From contig JAEINK010000016.1 of assembly GCA_016342585.1 (NCBI GenBank), positions 1 through 64,000 on the forward strand: 64,000 nt of DNA, read 5' to 3'. Source of the DNA: Spirochaetales bacterium (lineage in GTDB: Bacteria > Spirochaetota > Spirochaetia > UBA9216). A program made the position numbers and the translations under genes. Numbering within the stretch: the stretch's first letter is position 1; each line of letters begins with the position of its first letter. Below are positions 60,321 through 64,000 of the stretch, one piece after another. The notes beneath the pieces are model-generated. The model searched no databases and was not told where the DNA came from. It saw nothing but the letters and a program-made list of their open reading frames with translations.

Positions 60321-61319
60321 TTATAAAAGATTACTAAAAAAAACAGGATCTAGTAAAGAGATATACTCATTTTTTAACGAATTTAAATCTGCATCCTCAT
60401 AATAGCTTAGTGCAGAGCCCTCTTCAGGGCAAAATGCTATTTTTTCACTCAGTCGATCGATTGACCTGGCGAATTGAGAATCGGGGTATAAAACAGACGC
60501 AGGAACGCCCTTAAACAACGAAGGAACAAGTTCAGGGCTCTCGGGAATGAGTCCGATAAACTCGATTTGTATTTTTAGATTCCTGGATACAATCTGACGA
60601 AGCTTTTCACCCACCTGAATATCTTTCCCGGTTTTTCCGCGGTTGATTACTATCCTGGGAGAAAATGTATTCAGGGTATTATCCACAATGTTTACGGCTT
60701 CAACACCAAAGGGTGCCAGGATGGTTTTAAGTGATTCAAACGATTTGTCGGTTCCCTCAATGCGGTCTGCCAGAAACTCTGAAATCACCAACCGCTCCTC
60801 TCCCTTTGAAGGGAACTGTCGAAAAATCATCCGGAACAGAGAGAATTTTAAAAAAGAGTAGGCATTGAGAATTGCCGTGGTTTCAGGAATAGTAACGACC
60901 AGCCCGCTCCTTGTCATGGAGAAAAAATCAATCACATTCCAGGAGGTTCCGGCTCCAAGATCCAGAACGATGAAATCACATGAAGTGTTAGTGATAGCTT
61001 TCATAATTTTAAGCTTCATAAAATAATTCAGATTAGCCGTTCCTGGAAGAAGAGCATCTCCCGATACAAACCTCAATCCCGGAATATTCGTGGGAACCAT
61101 GAGGGACTCAAAATCTGTGACTTTTTTATTAATATAGCCGCCAAGCCCGGGATCGCGATTTTTAACCCCCAAAAAAGTGTGCATATTGGAGGCTCCCAAA
61201 TCGAGGTCTACAAGAATAACATCTTTACCCATTCCAGCCAGAGAGGCCGCCAAACTTGCGGTGATGGCCGTCTTCCCCACCCCGCCCTTGCCGCTTGCTA
61301 CCGGTAAAATCATACCCAT
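60321..61319 (-). CDS. MinD/ParA-type ATPase (FlhG-like)
   Basis: A 332-residue P-loop ATPase with a deviant Walker A, SGKGGVGKTAITAS at residue 9 onward, and ILVDLDLGASNMHTFLG. These proteins position structures at the cell membrane or pole; the FlhG subgroup sets flagellar number. It is the first gene of a unit with CheY, CheC and a GGDEF protein, so a role in placing a chemosensory or flagellar component is likely. The C-terminal region (residues 250-332) is less conserved. Confidence 0.88.
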   Translation of the reverse strand: MGMILPVASGKGGVGKTAITASLAASLAGMGKDVILVDLDLGASNMHTFLGVKNRDPGLGGYINKKVTDFESLMVPTNIPGLRFVSGDALLPGTANLNYFMKLKIMKAITNTSCDFIVLDLGAGTSWNVIDFFSMTRSGLVVTIPETTAILNAYSFLKFSLFRMIFRQFPSKGEERLVISEFLADRIEGTDKSFESLKTILAPFGVEAVNIVDNTLNTFSPRIVINRGKTGKDIQVGEKLRQIVSRNLKIQIEFIGLIPESPELVPSLFKGVPASVLYPDSQFARSIDRLSEKIAFCPEEGSALSYYEDADLNSLKNEYISLLDPVFFSNLL

Positions 61320-61406
61320 AATTTAAGAATATGGGATCCACACCCTATTTGCAAGCCGTTTTTATCTCTCCCCAAACACAAGAAACAGCGATCGTCAAAA
61401 ATCAGA

Positions 61407-61434
61407 TTGAATAAAAAAATATGGACCATATAAT
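61407..61434 (+). promoter_or_regulatory. Promoter for the multi-PAS sensor
   Basis: TTGAAT (61407-61412) and a perfect TATAAT (61429-61434) with a 16-base spacer. The start site falls near 61441, giving a leader of about 27 bases that contains a GGAG-type site. Confidence 0.7.
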
Positions 61435-61467
61435 TATTGGTAGAGAGAACCACTGCAGGAGATAAAA

Positions 61468-64000
61468 ATGGATATACCGGGAAGTAAAGGCCGTATCGAA
61501 TACAACCAACCGGACGCAGGCGAAAAGCTCAAGCTGATAATGGAAACCACAGAAAATGGTATTTGGGATTGGAATCTTGTAGAGAGTTCAATCTTTATCG
61601 ACTCAAGGTTTTATATAATGACAGGCTATAGCCCCGGCGAATTCTCACAGTCCATACTCGAGTGGGAACGAAGAATTCATCCGGATGATCTGGATAAGGT
61701 AAAAGCATCCATAAAGCAAATACTTGAAAAAGAGAAGGAAACCCTTAAAGAGGAGTATCGGTTTATAAGGAAAGACGGAAGCTACATATGGCTTCAAACC
61801 AGAGGAAAAATAATCGAATGGAATAGAGATCTCACCCCTGTCCGCCTTGTAACAATCCATAAAGATATCACTGAAAGAAAAACCATACAGATGGATCTTT
61901 TCAGGCGAGAAGAGAACTTCCACTCATTTTTCAATACTATCTCAAATATTGTTATTATCTACTCTCCCGAGGGAAAGATCCTATATGCCAACAACACATC
62001 ATCTAAGCTCCTTGAATATTCAATTGATGAATTCCACAATATGGAGATCACAGATCTCTATCCCTGGAACCTCAGGTCCGAAGCACAGTTTCTAATCGGT
62101 GAAACCATTAAAGGAAACAGGACCTCGTTTTCCCTTCCAATGGTTCATGCCTCAGGAAGCCAAATCCAGGTTGAAACGAAAATATACAAGGGCTACTGGG
62201 ATGAAAAAGAGAGTATCTATCACATTTCCCGGGATATATCGGAAGAAAAAAGATTATTAAACGAGATGGTCAGGATTAAATCGGCGGTTGAATCCTCTGG
62301 AGATGCTGTCCTGATCACGGATCCCGAAGGAAAATACCTTTTTCACAATGGAACAATGGAGAGGATTTTCAAATATTCCTTCAGCGAAATACAGACACTG
62401 AATCCGGCTGCCCTTTATGAAAATCCAAAGTCGGGAGCTCAAATCTATAGTGAACTTATAAAACATGGAAAATACGCTTCAGAGATAGATATGAGAACAA
62501 GAGGAGGAGTCAGCTTATCGGTTCACCTCAGAGCGAATGCTATATACGATGACAAAGGAAAAGTTTCTGCCTTCGGTTATACATTCACAGACATATCCGA
62601 ACTTAAGGAATCAGGGCTGCTGCTAAAAGAGAGCGAAGAGAGGCTTAACCTCGCCCTCAACTCCTCAAACAGGGGAGTGTGGGACTGGAATTCCTCGGAT
62701 GAAATATTTTTTATAAGCCCCCACTGCTATACCATAGCAGGTTACCCCCCCAACGGCTTCCCCAACACAAAAGAAGAGATACTCAAGCGAACTCACCCTT
62801 CGGATAAACCCATTGTGTTAGATATATGGAAAAAGCTTAAAGCCGGAGACGCCAACATAATTGAAGCAATTTTCCGGTTCAGGAAGAAAAATGATTCATT
62901 CATGTGGGTTCAGCTGACCGGAAAAATCGTAGAGAGTTTGGATAAAAACATATCTCGAAGATTGGTAGGGACTTTTTCGGATCTCACAGCAGATAAGAAC
63001 CGTTCGGAACGAATGACACTCCTTAACACCCTTCAGAACAGACTTCTCAAACCGGGAGATATCGCAGAGAAGCTGAAAGAGATAACAGAGATGATCATTC
63101 CTGCCATAGATGCCCATTTTGCCCGGATCTGGCTCCTGAAAGATAAGGATCTATGCAGAAAAGGGTGTCATGAGTTCGATACAGTAAACTATCATGATCG
63201 ATGCCAGACAGCAGAAAAATGCCTGCACCTTATTGCAAGTTCCGGAAAGTATGACCGCCTAGATGGAACCCACAGAAGGGTCCCTGTAAGTTCGACTATA
63301 ATAGGACGCATCTTTTCGGGAGAATTTGATAACTTTCTGACAAATGAAATAACTGTCGACCCAAGGATACAGGAACACCAATGGGCGGCCGAAGAAAAGC
63401 TGAAATCCTTTGCGGGATTCAGACTCACAGACCCCCAGGGAAACAAAATTGGCGTCCTGGCTCTTTTTTCAAAAAATGAGATCCAAAATGAGGTCTATGA
63501 TTACCTTGAGTCTCTGGCAGCACTGACATCTCAGATCATTCAAAATGCCTGGAATATTACAGCTCTGGATGAATCAAAAAATAAGGCTTTGAAACTTGCG
63601 GCGGCGGCAGATCTTGCCCGGCGGGAGACCATGGAGATGAACGAACAGCTTTCCACAATAAGGATGGCTGTAAACTCTTCCAGTGATGGCATTGCCATAT
63701 CTACAGTGGAGGGTGAATTTTTCTATATTAATAAAACTTTCACCGAATTATTTGGATTCAATATAACCAAACTGGCTGAAACACCGCAAAGGCTGCTTTT
63801 TGAAACAGAGGAAACATTTGAAAAGATCCTGAACTATACGGGTTCAGGTATCGGTTGGTATGGCCAGGTGGAGATGCTGAGCAGAAAAGGAAGAGCAGTT
63901 CCCGTCTTTCTACGGGCGGTCCCATTTAAAGACAAGAATGGATTAACTATCGGGCTAGTCTGGAATTTCACGGATATATCCGAACAGAAAGAGTCCGAAG
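61468..64000 (+). CDS. Multi-PAS/GAF sensor protein, cut by the window end
   Basis: The frame is open from the ATG at 61468 to the last base, over 840 codons. Several PAS domains are readable: about residues 22-135 (a PAS_3 type with WDWNLVESS and RKDGSYIWLQTRGK), about 140-255, about 265-385 and about 390-510 (again with GVWDWNSS). A GAF-like domain follows near 525-700 with a Cys-rich stretch (CRKGCHEFD, later DRCQTAEKC), and another PAS begins near 730. No membrane segment is seen. The missing C-terminus is probably a histidine kinase, GGDEF or similar output. The Cys-rich stretch could bind metal or redox-sense. Confidence 0.85.
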   Translation, partial: MDIPGSKGRIEYNQPDAGEKLKLIMETTENGIWDWNLVESSIFIDSRFYIMTGYSPGEFSQSILEWERRIHPDDLDKVKASIKQILEKEKETLKEEYRFIRKDGSYIWLQTRGKIIEWNRDLTPVRLVTIHKDITERKTIQMDLFRREENFHSFFNTISNIVIIYSPEGKILYANNTSSKLLEYSIDEFHNMEITDLYPWNLRSEAQFLIGETIKGNRTSFSLPMVHASGSQIQVETKIYKGYWDEKESIYHISRDISEEKRLLNEMVRIKSAVESSGDAVLITDPEGKYLFHNGTMERIFKYSFSEIQTLNPAALYENPKSGAQIYSELIKHGKYASEIDMRTRGGVSLSVHLRANAIYDDKGKVSAFGYTFTDISELKESGLLLKESEERLNLALNSSNRGVWDWNSSDEIFFISPHCYTIAGYPPNGFPNTKEEILKRTHPSDKPIVLDIWKKLKAGDANIIEAIFRFRKKNDSFMWVQLTGKIVESLDKNISRRLVGTFSDLTADKNRSERMTLLNTLQNRLLKPGDIAEKLKEITEMIIPAIDAHFARIWLLKDKDLCRKGCHEFDTVNYHDRCQTAEKCLHLIASSGKYDRLDGTHRRVPVSSTIIGRIFSGEFDNFLTNEITVDPRIQEHQWAAEEKLKSFAGFRLTDPQGNKIGVLALFSKNEIQNEVYDYLESLAALTSQIIQNAWNITALDESKNKALKLAAAADLARRETMEMNEQLSTIRMAVNSSSDGIAISTVEGEFFYINKTFTELFGFNITKLAETPQRLLFETEETFEKILNYTGSGIGWYGQVEMLSRKGRAVPVFLRAVPFKDKNGLTIGLVWNFTDISEQKESE

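Overview
This window looks like chromosomal DNA of a free-living, motile spirochaete (phylum Spirochaetota). That placement is an inference. It rests on several cyclic-di-GMP and chemotaxis proteins with a sigma-28-type promoter, periplasmic binding proteins that start the same way (a VFAGGA-type signal cleavage region), sugar ABC operons without their own ATPase, and a gene mix of fermentation, FeoAB iron uptake and bacterial ferredoxins. I see no rRNA, tRNA, CRISPR array, insertion sequence or prophage. Coding density is high, with a moderate GC content and one short, very GC-rich intergenic island.

Layout. 0.4-5.9 kb (+): a purine operon (fused PurS/PurL, PurQ) with an S1/CvfB-like RNA-binding protein and a YbaK deacylase. 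6-10.7 kb: a membrane EAL phosphodiesterase preceded by a coupled upstream ORF, a small exported barrel-like protein, and a chemoreceptor. 11-18.6 kb: a DNA-glycosylase-like protein, a MATE pump, a DHFR-like reductase divergent from a TetR regulator, a membrane protein, threonine aldolase, a bacterial DA1-like LIM/metallopeptidase, a GC-rich repeat-like island and an ankyrin lipoprotein. 18.6-27.7 kb (-): PepD, GpmI, a CDF metal exporter, a 55-residue ferredoxin, DeoD, and feoA-feoB joined to a GAF-GGDEF protein.

27.8-35.2 kb (+): an operon resembling the orange-protein (ORP) loci of Desulfovibrio, made of a DUF134 regulator, two NifX/MTH1175-type proteins and two MinD-type ATPases carrying ferredoxin domains. 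It has a near-consensus promoter bracketed by two copies of a 14-bp palindrome. Next come an acetyltransferase-histidine-kinase fusion and ilvB-ilvN. The ilv genes lie behind a newly read 34-codon Leu/Val leader peptide with a complete attenuator.

35.2-54.3 kb: DUF1456, a cold-shock protein and a long minus-strand carbohydrate region. The first unit there is LacI, ADP-ribosylglycohydrolase, two permeases, a binding protein, a second large ADP-ribosylglycohydrolase, citrate lyase CitD-CitE-CitF and a pseudouridine synthase, with tandem LacI operators before lacI and before the first hydrolase. The second unit is a binding protein, two permeases and a variant glycerophosphodiesterase, with a DeoR-type sensor regulator divergent from a PfkB kinase. 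54.4-58.3 kb (-): DUF952, a YoaP-like acetyltransferase, a ZIP transporter, CYTH, YjdF with a probable riboswitch, and an alpha/beta hydrolase. 58.4-64 kb: a MinD-CheY-CheC-GGDEF signalling unit (-) and a divergent multi-PAS/GAF sensor cut by the window end.

The strongest candidates for further study are the ORP-like operon with its operators, the ilv attenuator, the yjdF-type switch, the ADP-ribosylglycohydrolase/ABC/citrate-lyase locus, the DA1-like peptidase and the GNAT-kinase fusion.
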